DNA of 12,842 bases from Thermoplasmata archaeon (GTDB taxonomy: Archaea; Thermoplasmatota; E2; DHVEG-1): positions 1 to 12,842 of the forward strand of contig QMTJ01000013.1 in NCBI GenBank assembly GCA_003651045.1, written 5' to 3'. This document shows, piece by piece, positions 5,754-12,687 of the stretch. The notes below the pieces were generated by a model that did not search any database, was not told the DNA's origin, and was given only the letters and a program-made list of their open reading frames with translations. Both the position numbers and the translations under genes were made by a program. The stretch's first letter is position 1. Every line of letters starts with the position of its first letter.

Positions 5754-5922
5754 AAAACATCACAACACCAAATACACAACATCATCAAAGACTTCATTTT
5801 TTCCCATATAAAATACTGAAACACATAATTGTCAATCAATTATATAAAACTCATAGTTCAAAAACAGTCGAAAAATATTTTAACAATATTTATCTTAAAT
5901 TAAATTTAAGACAAAAAAAACA
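5754..5922. other. Divergent intergenic region
   Basis: This AT-rich region separates the leftward synthetase gene from the rightward secreted gene. Minus-strand TATA-like sequences occur near 5805-5818 and 5836-5850. The plus-strand promoter coincides with the palindrome at 5894-5910. No gene is seen. Confidence 0.45.
5894..5910 (+). promoter_or_regulatory. 17-bp palindrome overlapping the promoter of the secreted enzyme gene
   Basis: CTTAAATT (5894-5901), one central A, then AATTTAAG (5903-5910), form a perfect palindrome. It covers the -29 to -13 positions relative to ATG 5923, where a leaderless archaeal gene would have its TATA box. It may be a TATA element, an operator for a dimeric repressor, or both. 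Confidence 0.5.
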
Positions 5923-6630
5923 ATGCATAATACTTCTCATCTAAAAGTTATACTAATACTTTTCATATGCATCAATATCTCATTTAGTGTATCAGCTAAA
6001 ACCTTTAACAACTCAAATCATACTTGGGAAACTAGATTAAAAGAAATAGATATCAATATTCTATCGTTTGCAAACAATGACAGAGAAATGCTATATAATA
6101 ACACCTATCAAAAACTAAGAAATTTTTTTATAAACTGTACAACACCCTATGAGTTCTATAATAGAATAAACATGAGTATTTTAGAAAAAAATACTATTAA
6201 CCCCTGGCAACATGATTGTTATGGTTTTGATCTATCAAGGATTGTAGATACCGTAGTTAATAAGAAAAAACCTATTTTATGGTGTCATCAACAAGCTATA
6301 TTATTCGCTGCTGGTGTAAAAGCAGTTTTTAGTCACTATGATGAGGATAAAAAACAATTTGTTTTAAACAAAAATTGTGGAGAGTTTAAAATAGAGATAT
6401 GGCGTAGTCTCAGCCTCATACGTCCAGTGTTCCCCTATCGCTCACATGTTCAACTAATCATCGATAAATGGAATGGAACAGATACATTCATCATTAACAA
6501 CAAAACAGTAGATAAAATAGAAGTCGACACATCTGAAAACGAGCCAATTAGAGAATGGCATAAAACAAACGAATGTCTCATATATCCTTTTTTCCCAGCG
6601 AAGCTAAACTCAATAATGTTTACAAGTTAG
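5923..6630 (+). CDS. Secreted transglutaminase-like (papain-fold) protein, candidate
   Basis: A 235-residue protein with a signal peptide: a short polar start, then VILILFICINISFSVSA (9-25). The mature part carries seven N-glycosylation sequons (NNS, NHT, NNT, NCT, NMS, NGT, NKT), so it should act outside the cell. LWCHQQAILFAAGVKA (119-134) resembles the Cys-bearing helix of transglutaminase-like enzymes. SHVQLII (174-180) supplies a His on a strand, and KIEVDTS (198-204) supplies an Asp, giving a possible Cys121-His175-Asp202 triad in the usual order. Trp120 next to the Cys, and the WNGTDTFIINN segment between His and Asp, fit the family layout. Substrate is unknown; proteolysis or cross-linking are both possible. 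The start is leaderless behind the palindromic promoter. A C45-type hydrolase gene follows 120 nt downstream with its own TATA box. Confidence 0.6.
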   Translation: MHNTSHLKVILILFICINISFSVSAKTFNNSNHTWETRLKEIDINILSFANNDREMLYNNTYQKLRNFFINCTTPYEFYNRINMSILEKNTINPWQHDCYGFDLSRIVDTVVNKKKPILWCHQQAILFAAGVKAVFSHYDEDKKQFVLNKNCGEFKIEIWRSLSLIRPVFPYRSHVQLIIDKWNGTDTFIINNKTVDKIEVDTSENEPIREWHKTNECLIYPFFPAKLNSIMFTS

Positions 6631-6716
6631 AAGTAATCAAATTTTTTTAAACACTTAATAGATGTTATGATGTATATCCTTGGAGATGGAATACTGGTAA
6701 TATCTGTAAAGTAAGG

Positions 6717-6724
6717 TTTATATA
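6717..6724 (+). promoter_or_regulatory. TATA box of the C45-type hydrolase gene
   Basis: TTTATATA preceded by GTAAGG is centred 27-30 nt before the TTG (6748) and ATG (6751) starts. This indicates a leaderless or near-leaderless transcript separate from the upstream gene. Confidence 0.55.
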
Positions 6725-6750
6725 GAATGTAATAAAAAAATAATTATTTG

Positions 6751-8061
6751 ATGGAGAGTGGAAATGTAAAAATTGTTACAATATTGGTAAGTCTACCAAT
6801 GTTTTTAACAATTTTTACTCCGATGATAGCTAGTGATAGGATATTCAGTAGCTCGGTTATGGATTATTTTGCAAAAAATTTTGCAAAAAAAATATGGTAC
6901 ATTAAAGCATCTTCACCATATGATTATGGGTTTAAAGTAGGAAAACTATTTCGTTTACCATATTTTTTACTTGAAAAAATCAATAGTTTAAATAGAAAAA
7001 ACACCCATGCTTCAGAAGAAAGTTTTGAAGAACAAATTAAAAACATGGAAACATACTCCCCATTACTTCTTGAAGAATTAAAAGGTTTATCAGCTGGTTT
7101 AAACATTAAAATGAAAAAATTAATGACTTTATGCCATGTATTTGATTCTCTCACGGGTAAACAATGTACAGTAACATTATCCACAGGGAATGCTACAAAA
7201 AACCATGATACTTTTTTAACATTTAATGTCGATACAGAGGTTGATGATTATTTCAAAATTCTTTTTCTGCTATTTTTACGTGCCTTTACATACAAAATAT
7301 GGGTTGCAGATATTACTTCTATGGATTATAAATATGCTTTTATAGGTATACCTATCCTTTATGAATGGCCTATCATAAACGAGGAGGGTTTATCTTTTGC
7401 TGCAACCGGGTTGATTTTAACAGATAACAAATCAAGATACATCGATGAAGGACCAGGTATGTCAACTTATATGCTTGAGAGATTAACAATGATGACTTGT
7501 AAAAATGTTTCAGAAGTAGCTGAGTTATGGAAACGAACAGAACGCGCCTCTGGCACCTATTCAAAATGGCCGCATTTCTGGGATAACTCTATGCCTGTGT
7601 GGTGTGATAGAGAAGGAGGGATTCTATCAATTGAACAAACTCATAACTATATTATAACTGTTTTTGGTAATTCCACTGAAATCACAGGGGCACCTGAGGG
7701 GATTCTATGGCATGCAAATCATCATCAATGGCTTAATCCAAATTTAACAGGATCAATACAACCACAAGAGTATATATCCTCCATGTACAGAGCAGATAGA
7801 GCCTATGATCTTTTAATAGAAAACTATGGTAATATAACACTTGATGTCTGTAAAAACATTACACGTGATTACCAAGGGGGAAGTAAAAAAGACAGTGGAG
7901 ACTCCCGTGATATATGTAAATACCCTGACAAGGAAGAACCTGGAATAACTGCCTTTGCATGGATTATACATCCTCAAGATTATTCTGTTTATTTAACACA
8001 TACTATACCATCTAACTCAAAATATACAAAATATGATTTTTCAGAAATATTCTCAAAATAG
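6751..8061 (+). CDS. Secreted C45-type N-terminal-nucleophile hydrolase / acyltransferase
   Basis: The protein resembles the acyl-coenzyme A:6-aminopenicillanic-acid acyltransferase family (peptidase family C45), which cut amide bonds in peptides, ceramides or acylated amino acids. Numbered from ATG 6751 (436 aa), residues 6-28 form a signal peptide or anchor (VKIVTILVSLPMFLTIFTPMIAS). A propeptide-like part extends to Gln138. Cys139 in GKQC-TVTL is the expected nucleophile, freed by self-cleavage. FNVD (158-161), NEEGLSFAATGL (210-221), GGILSIE (289-295) and WHANHH (320-325) match family landmarks. Roughly seven sequons occur (e.g. NAT, NVS, NST, NLT, NIT, NIT). No ceramide or penicillin role should be assumed; a detrital peptide or acyl-peptide substrate is plausible. 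The in-frame TTG at 6748 is an alternative start. The 3' end lies 11 nt from that of tsr3. Confidence 0.8.
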   Translation: MESGNVKIVTILVSLPMFLTIFTPMIASDRIFSSSVMDYFAKNFAKKIWYIKASSPYDYGFKVGKLFRLPYFLLEKINSLNRKNTHASEESFEEQIKNMETYSPLLLEELKGLSAGLNIKMKKLMTLCHVFDSLTGKQCTVTLSTGNATKNHDTFLTFNVDTEVDDYFKILFLLFLRAFTYKIWVADITSMDYKYAFIGIPILYEWPIINEEGLSFAATGLILTDNKSRYIDEGPGMSTYMLERLTMMTCKNVSEVAELWKRTERASGTYSKWPHFWDNSMPVWCDREGGILSIEQTHNYIITVFGNSTEITGAPEGILWHANHHQWLNPNLTGSIQPQEYISSMYRADRAYDLLIENYGNITLDVCKNITRDYQGGSKKDSGDSRDICKYPDKEEPGITAFAWIIHPQDYSVYLTHTIPSNSKYTKYDFSEIFSK

Positions 8062-8072
8062 AAAAAAAGAGT

Positions 8073-8588
8073 TTATAGATAATGTTTCATAATCTCTACA
8101 ACTTCAGAACTATTTTTAGCAGATTTATACTCATTAAGAGGTTTTTCATTTAAAACCAAAAAATTAGGAGCCCATTTATAGAGGTTAAGTAAATCCATCG
8201 CATAATCCTGTTCACCAAGGATATAAAGTGAAGCAGCGAAAGCCTCTAATGTTGTAAGCTTGAATGGTTTACCATAGTTCACGGGATTCGCAGCTAAAAG
8301 AAACGGTAAAGCACGAGAATAATTTATTCTATCTAGATATTCAAAACTTGTATCAACAGTTTTCCATGAACAATCAAGAGCGAGTAAACCATTTCTCTCT
8401 GCAATTTTCAAATCCTCCCTGGACAGGCTTTTTTCAGCTAAAGGGTTTAACAAAACCAAGTTCCTAGGTAACCTTCTAATGTTTTTCTCAAGTTTTACAA
8501 AACCAAAACGAGCAAGCTTCCTAGCTGTACATTTACGAGGGTCATCCTCCCCTGTATGATAAACATACAACCTAATTCTGTGTTTCAT
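8073..8588 (-). CDS. tsr3: Tsr3, small-subunit rRNA aminocarboxypropyltransferase
   Basis: Tsr3 transfers the 3-amino-3-carboxypropyl (acp) group from S-adenosylmethionine to a uridine or pseudouridine in small-subunit rRNA, near the P-site region in the archaeal ribosome. It has a SPOUT-like fold without methyl transfer. The 171 residues match archaeal length. Motifs: DPRKCTARKLARFGF (16-30), LNPLAEKSLSREDL (47-60), GLLALDCSWKTVD (67-79) and RALPFLLAANPVNYGKPFKLTTLEAFAASLYILG (92-125, the SAM and substrate site). The protein is cytosolic and acts on the pre-ribosome. Its start ATG 8588 overlaps the taw2 stop as ATGA, so the two are translationally coupled. That is notable because both enzymes use the acp group of SAM. 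Confidence 0.93.
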   Translation of the reverse strand: MKHRIRLYVYHTGEDDPRKCTARKLARFGFVKLEKNIRRLPRNLVLLNPLAEKSLSREDLKIAERNGLLALDCSWKTVDTSFEYLDRINYSRALPFLLAANPVNYGKPFKLTTLEAFAASLYILGEQDYAMDLLNLYKWAPNFLVLNEKPLNEYKSAKNSSEVVEIMKHYL

Positions 8589-9427
8589 TTTTCATCAACA
8601 AATAAATCAAAAACAAAATGACCTATACCTGGTGCATAAGATTTCACTTTTCTATATTTCAAAAGATACACCTTTCTATTATACCTAACAGCTACCTTTT
8701 GTACAACCTGCATAAGAACATCTGGTACAATTTTTTCAGAATATTTCTCATGAAAATGGATAAAACCAGTATTATTTCGGAGGGAATCAAAAGCAACAGT
8801 TAAAAAACCCTCTGTACCATCAATATAACCCATGATAACTCTATCAGCAACACCCCGTGGTGCGACTTTTTTATTATCGCCAAAAACTGGTTCAACAATA
8901 TCTACCACATTATTTAATACAATATTTTGACATAGATAATCATATGCGACAGGGTTTTTTTCACAAGCGAAAATCTTCTTAGGTTTACTATAAACCGCCA
9001 TTGGAATAGAAAAATAACCAATACCTGCAAACAAATCAACAACTACTTCATCTCTCCTGGATATATTTGCCATACGAATCCGTTCATCCATGTTACCAGA
9101 GGAAAACATAACCTTCTGAGGATCAAGTTTAAAATGGATACCATTCTCTTTGTGTATAGTCTCAGTATCTTTACAACCATAAACAACTTCTACATTTGGT
9201 TCTCTAAACTCTCCAGAAACACCACCGATGTCGTTCAAAACTGTTCTACATTTTAACACACTACTATAAACCCTTCCTATAACATCCTGGTATCTTAGCA
9301 ATTCTTCATCTAGTTTCAATATTAACACGTCACCAATTTTCTCCCATTTACAGGGTAAACTATCAATCAAAAAACCTGGGATTTCATTGTTGAGTATTTT
9401 TTTAATGTTTTCAAATGGCTGCATCAT
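8585..9427 (-). CDS. taw2: Taw2/Tyw2, tRNA-Phe wybutosine aminocarboxypropyltransferase
   Basis: Taw2 transfers the acp group of SAM to position 7 of the tricyclic base made from m1G37 of tRNA-Phe, a step of archaeal wybutosine synthesis. Numbered from ATG 9427 (280 aa), an N-terminal binding region (1-105) precedes a class I methyltransferase fold. VVDLFAGIGYFSIPMA (129-144) and FACEKNP (153-159) bind SAM. DRVIMGYIDGTEGF (195-208) and GFIHFHEK (221-228) are Taw2-type; the related methyltransferase Trm5 has a DxxxxNLP-like motif here instead. KVKSYAPGIGHFVFDLF (260-276) closes the shared C-terminus. Starts at TTG 9430, ATG 9427 and ATG 9424 are possible; no Shine-Dalgarno separates them. It is first in an operon with tsr3 (4-nt overlap) and divergent from the XPD helicase gene across about 125 nt. 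Confidence 0.88.
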   Translation of the reverse strand: MMQPFENIKKILNNEIPGFLIDSLPCKWEKIGDVLILKLDEELLRYQDVIGRVYSSVLKCRTVLNDIGGVSGEFREPNVEVVYGCKDTETIHKENGIHFKLDPQKVMFSSGNMDERIRMANISRRDEVVVDLFAGIGYFSIPMAVYSKPKKIFACEKNPVAYDYLCQNIVLNNVVDIVEPVFGDNKKVAPRGVADRVIMGYIDGTEGFLTVAFDSLRNNTGFIHFHEKYSEKIVPDVLMQVVQKVAVRYNRKVYLLKYRKVKSYAPGIGHFVFDLFVDEK

Positions 9428-9430
9428 CAA

Positions 9431-9553
9431 TTTTCAAAAAAACTAAATAACTTGAATAACTATTAAAATCTTCATCCCTAAAAAATAGTTTTAACAGAGT
9501 CCCCCTTAGCAACCCTTTTTATCCTCATATATATTCATGTTTTTCAACAAAAA
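9431..9553. promoter_or_regulatory. Divergent promoter region taw2/XPD
   Basis: The region separates taw2 and the helicase gene. On the plus strand TTTTTATCC (9516-9524) and CATATATATTC (9526-9536) lie 35 and 24 nt before ATG 9554; the second fits a leaderless start. TATA-like sequences are less clear on the minus strand (TTTTAATAG and TTATTTAG in about 9443-9470). No operator is evident. Confidence 0.4.
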
Positions 9554-11524
9554 ATGAATCTTTTTCCATATAAACCTCGTAAAAACCAGATAGCGATAAT
9601 GCAAACAATTAAAAACACTTTAGATTCAAATAGAAATCTTGTATTTGAATCTGGCACTGGCTCTGGTAAAACTATTTGTTGCCTGACCTCAACCATTGAA
9701 TATGCTCTTGAGAATAATAAAAAAATTATCTATACAACACGGACAAACGCACAACAACAACAAGTGATACATGAGTTAAGAATGATGCGTGATAAAAATA
9801 AGGAGTATAAAGATAAAATTTTTGGAGTAGGCATGCAAGGTAGAGCAAACATGTGCCTCCTCGCTAGGAATAATCCAGAGTTTAAACACGGGACATCTGA
9901 AGAACTTTCAAGGTTTTGCTCATATGAAAAGAAAAAAGCAAAATCCAATAATCCAAAAAAAGGGTGTACATATTATAGGAATTTCCTAGTGGATGATGAA
10001 AAAACTGCTAAAACTATTCAATGGGTTAAAGAACATCTTCCTACTGCAGAAGAATTCATTGAATACTGCGAACAAGAAAAACTATGCCCATATGAAATCA
10101 ATAAATTGTTAATACGTGACTCCCCACTAGTTGTAGTACCATACATCTATGTTTTTGACCCCATAATACGTAACATGCTTTTCGACTGGCTATACGTTTC
10201 TGAAAAAGACATCATATTAGTTGTTGACGAAGCACATAATCTACCCAACTACATTAGAGACCTCTACTCTATCCAACTCACTACTTATATGCTAAACAAC
10301 TCCTTATTAGAAACAGAAAAATATGGTGATCCTTCGATAGTCAACGGTCGCTTCACAGTCTCCAATTTATGTAAAACCTTAATAGAAATCATTAGAGACT
10401 TACGAGACACCTACGTCTACGGACTCCTTGAAAACAGTATACAATATGAAAACAATAGAAATATAGATGCTTTCCTCCCATCACATGAATTTGAAACAGA
10501 AATACTATCACGCTTATCAATCACTAGTAAAACATTACACGACATAATAAATGATTTAATCGCATTTGGTGAAAAAATCCAGGAATACCGCGAAAAAGAA
10601 GAAAAACTACCGCGATCCTATCTTCATAAACTCGGTGTATTCCTAGACACATGGGTTAACCTAGAAATGAATCAATATACTAAACTAATCGTAGATGCAA
10701 ACAATGGTAAAAACCCACGAGTTGAAGCATACTGTCTAGATCCCTCTATTGGTACCAACATTATCAAAGAGTTTCATTCATCTATTCACATGTCAGGTAC
10801 ACTTGAACCCCTTGAAGAATACCGTGACTCTATAGGTTTAGATGCTGATACTGAATTAGTCGCTTATCCTTCTCCATTCCCCATGGAAAATAGAAGAATA
10901 TTTTTTGTAAAGGATGTAACAACGAAATATGATGAAATATCACGTGATAAAAAAATCATCGACAAAATGAGCAGCTACATCACCAATATATGTAATACCT
11001 TCCCAAGGAATACTATGGTTTTTTTCCCTAGTTTTAATATTATGTCCATGTTCAGGAGAAATAGTGATCTAAAAAATATTCATCGATGTGTATTGTTTGA
11101 GGAACAAGAAATGTCTCAAATAGCTCTCATGGATCTTGTTTCTGAATTCAAAGAACATGGTTCTTTAGAAAACAATGGCGCTACTTTGTTCTCTGTAATG
11201 GGTGGACGTATAAGTGAGGGGATGGATTTCCCAGCTGAGCAACTAGAGATAGCTGTAATAGTAGGTATACCCTATCCTAAACCGACAGCTCGGCAACGGG
11301 GATTGCAAAGGTATTATGATCTTAAATTTAGAAAAGGCTGGGAATACACTGTCGAGGCGCCTACTGCTAGGAAAATGTTGCAGTCTATTGGAAGGCTGAT
11401 ACGTAATGAAAACGATAGAGGTGTTGCAATAATATTGGATAGACGTGCACCGCGTTTTAAAAAGTATATAAAAGATCTTGAGGAAACCAAGGATTTACTA
11501 AGGGATATTAAAAATTTTATATAA
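9554..11524 (+). CDS. xpd: XPD/Rad3-family Fe-S DNA helicase
   Basis: This superfamily 2 5'-to-3' helicase unwinds DNA in repair and related processes. The 656 residues match archaeal XPD. Walker A is GTGSGKT (34-40), and the DEAH box is VVDEAH (223-228). The 4Fe-4S domain between them has Cys101 (NMCLL), Cys122 (RFCSY), Cys138 (KGCTY) and Cys178 (KLCPYE), with Cys172 as an extra candidate. The arch domain covers about 240-395. Later motifs are SGTLEPL (414-420), GGRISEGMDF (550-559) and QSIGRLIRN (610-618), the last with the arginine finger. No frameshift or missing residue is seen. Base use changes along the gene: the middle (about 10081-10560) is C-rich and G-poor on the coding strand, while the end (about 11161-11460) is the reverse. 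It starts leaderless at ATG 9554. Confidence 0.93.
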   Translation: MNLFPYKPRKNQIAIMQTIKNTLDSNRNLVFESGTGSGKTICCLTSTIEYALENNKKIIYTTRTNAQQQQVIHELRMMRDKNKEYKDKIFGVGMQGRANMCLLARNNPEFKHGTSEELSRFCSYEKKKAKSNNPKKGCTYYRNFLVDDEKTAKTIQWVKEHLPTAEEFIEYCEQEKLCPYEINKLLIRDSPLVVVPYIYVFDPIIRNMLFDWLYVSEKDIILVVDEAHNLPNYIRDLYSIQLTTYMLNNSLLETEKYGDPSIVNGRFTVSNLCKTLIEIIRDLRDTYVYGLLENSIQYENNRNIDAFLPSHEFETEILSRLSITSKTLHDIINDLIAFGEKIQEYREKEEKLPRSYLHKLGVFLDTWVNLEMNQYTKLIVDANNGKNPRVEAYCLDPSIGTNIIKEFHSSIHMSGTLEPLEEYRDSIGLDADTELVAYPSPFPMENRRIFFVKDVTTKYDEISRDKKIIDKMSSYITNICNTFPRNTMVFFPSFNIMSMFRRNSDLKNIHRCVLFEEQEMSQIALMDLVSEFKEHGSLENNGATLFSVMGGRISEGMDFPAEQLEIAVIVGIPYPKPTARQRGLQRYYDLKFRKGWEYTVEAPTARKMLQSIGRLIRNENDRGVAIILDRRAPRFKKYIKDLEETKDLLRDIKNFI

Positions 11525-11563
11525 ATAAATTTTTAAAAAATTATACACATGAAAAGAAAAATA

Positions 11564-11571
11564 TTTTTATA
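11564..11571 (+). promoter_or_regulatory. TATA box of the PKD-domain surface gene
   Basis: TTTTTATA, preceded by a purine-rich GAAAAGAAAAA, is centred about 33 nt before ATG 11601. This favours ATG 11601 over the upstream GTG at 11574, which would sit before the expected transcription start. Confidence 0.45.
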
Positions 11572-11600
11572 TTGTGTTATGTGATATATTATATAAGAAT

Positions 11601-12677
11601 ATGATAAAAACATGGTTATTTCTTATTTTTCTACTCTTGTTATTTCAACTAACTTTTTTTAGTTGCCATAACCCTGTGTTAAAAGCATATGAATTAAATA
11701 AATATAATTCGGTGGAGATTCCATTTGATCTGAATGTAGGTGATCTTCTTTTCTGTGATGTTAAACCAGATATTAAAAGCATAGCAGATAACTATAGATT
11801 ACTACCACAGATAACCTCACTCCCGGGTTATGCAGATGACCATGTGGCGATGTATATTGGAGATAATAAATTTATTGAGGCAACACCATACCTGTATAGG
11901 CCTCTTAAAAACGAGTGGTTAGGTGTTATAATTACACCATATTGGTTTTTGAAACTATGGGCGACAAATATAACCTTTGCATACGTAGATACAGATCAAA
12001 AAACAAGAAACGCTGCAGTAGAATGGGCGAAAACACAAATTGGTAGACCATATGGAGAAAAAGGGTATCGTTGTGGGGAACTAATTTTTGAGGCATATAA
12101 ACAACAAAATCTTGTATTAAATTTTACATGGCCTCCTGGTAGTAATATCTCATATAATGCAGATTATCCTTATTCACTTCTTAGAGCAGATCAACTTGTT
12201 TTATATTCTAATATTCCGCCAACGGCGAATATATCTAAAGAATTAGGATATCAATATGGGAATCAGACAATTTATTATTTTAGTGCCATTAACAGCAGTG
12301 ACTTAGATGGGTTGATTATAAAATACATTTGGGATTTCGGCGATGGAACTAATCACACTGGTATAGAAGATTTTATAACCCATATATACGAAAGACCGGG
12401 GAAATACACAGTGACGCTTACTGTTGTAGACAATGCGGAGGCAACAGGTACAGAGACTACAACTGTTTTAATAAAACAAGAAGAAAACAATCCATCTGAT
12501 AATGAAGATGAGGATAATATTGAACCGGACCAAAATCCATCAGATAATTCCGAAGAAAAAAATAGTTCTCAAGAAACAATAGAGGAAAAACCGTACCTAG
12601 GTTTACTAATATTAATCATTATGATTTTTGCTATATTCTTATCTATAATTTGTTTAATCTTGGTTATAAGAAAATAA
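11601..12677 (+). CDS. Cell-surface permuted NlpC/P60 (YiiX-like) + PKD protein, C-terminal anchor
   Basis: Numbered from ATG 11601 (358 aa). A signal peptide (1-31, WLFLIFLLLLFQLTFF core) is followed by a papain-fold domain (about 40-205). VGDLLFCDV (46-54), DDHVAMYIGDNKFIEATP (79-96) and EKGYRCGELIFEAY (153-166) give His81, Glu93 and Cys158. The His-before-Cys order marks the circularly permuted YiiX-like branch. These enzymes cut peptide or ester bonds; the archaeal substrate is unknown. A PKD domain (about 205-292: PPTANIS, YIWDFGDGTNHTG, HIYERPGKYTVTLTVVD) suggests binding to a surface or polymer. An acidic Asn/Glu/Ser linker (293-330) and a 25-residue membrane helix ending VIRK (332-358) then anchor it outside the cell. 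Sequons (NIT, NFT, NIS, NQT, NHT and others) support export. An upstream GTG (11574) adds nine residues but precedes the likely transcription start. Its 3' end is 10 nt from the convergent Trm112-like gene. Confidence 0.8.
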   Translation: MIKTWLFLIFLLLLFQLTFFSCHNPVLKAYELNKYNSVEIPFDLNVGDLLFCDVKPDIKSIADNYRLLPQITSLPGYADDHVAMYIGDNKFIEATPYLYRPLKNEWLGVIITPYWFLKLWATNITFAYVDTDQKTRNAAVEWAKTQIGRPYGEKGYRCGELIFEAYKQQNLVLNFTWPPGSNISYNADYPYSLLRADQLVLYSNIPPTANISKELGYQYGNQTIYYFSAINSSDLDGLIIKYIWDFGDGTNHTGIEDFITHIYERPGKYTVTLTVVDNAEATGTETTTVLIKQEENNPSDNEDEDNIEPDQNPSDNSEEKNSSQETIEEKPYLGLLILIIMIFAIFLSIICLILVIRK

Positions 12678-12687
12678 AAAAATTATT

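Noticed and set aside
6924..7564. Minus-strand open frames inside the C45-type gene
   Set aside because: Both are antisense to a gene with recognised motifs and lack start signals.
8264..8803. Plus-strand open frames opposite tsr3 and taw2
   Set aside because: They are antisense shadows of two well-supported enzymes.
8585..9427. Annotation as the m1G37 methyltransferase Trm5
   Set aside because: The MGYIDGTEGF and FIHFHEK segments fit Taw2, and the Trm5-type NLP motif is absent.
9730..9948. Minus-strand open frame in the Fe-S region of XPD
   Set aside because: Its Cys-rich look comes from the reverse reading of the helicase gene and is not a separate protein.
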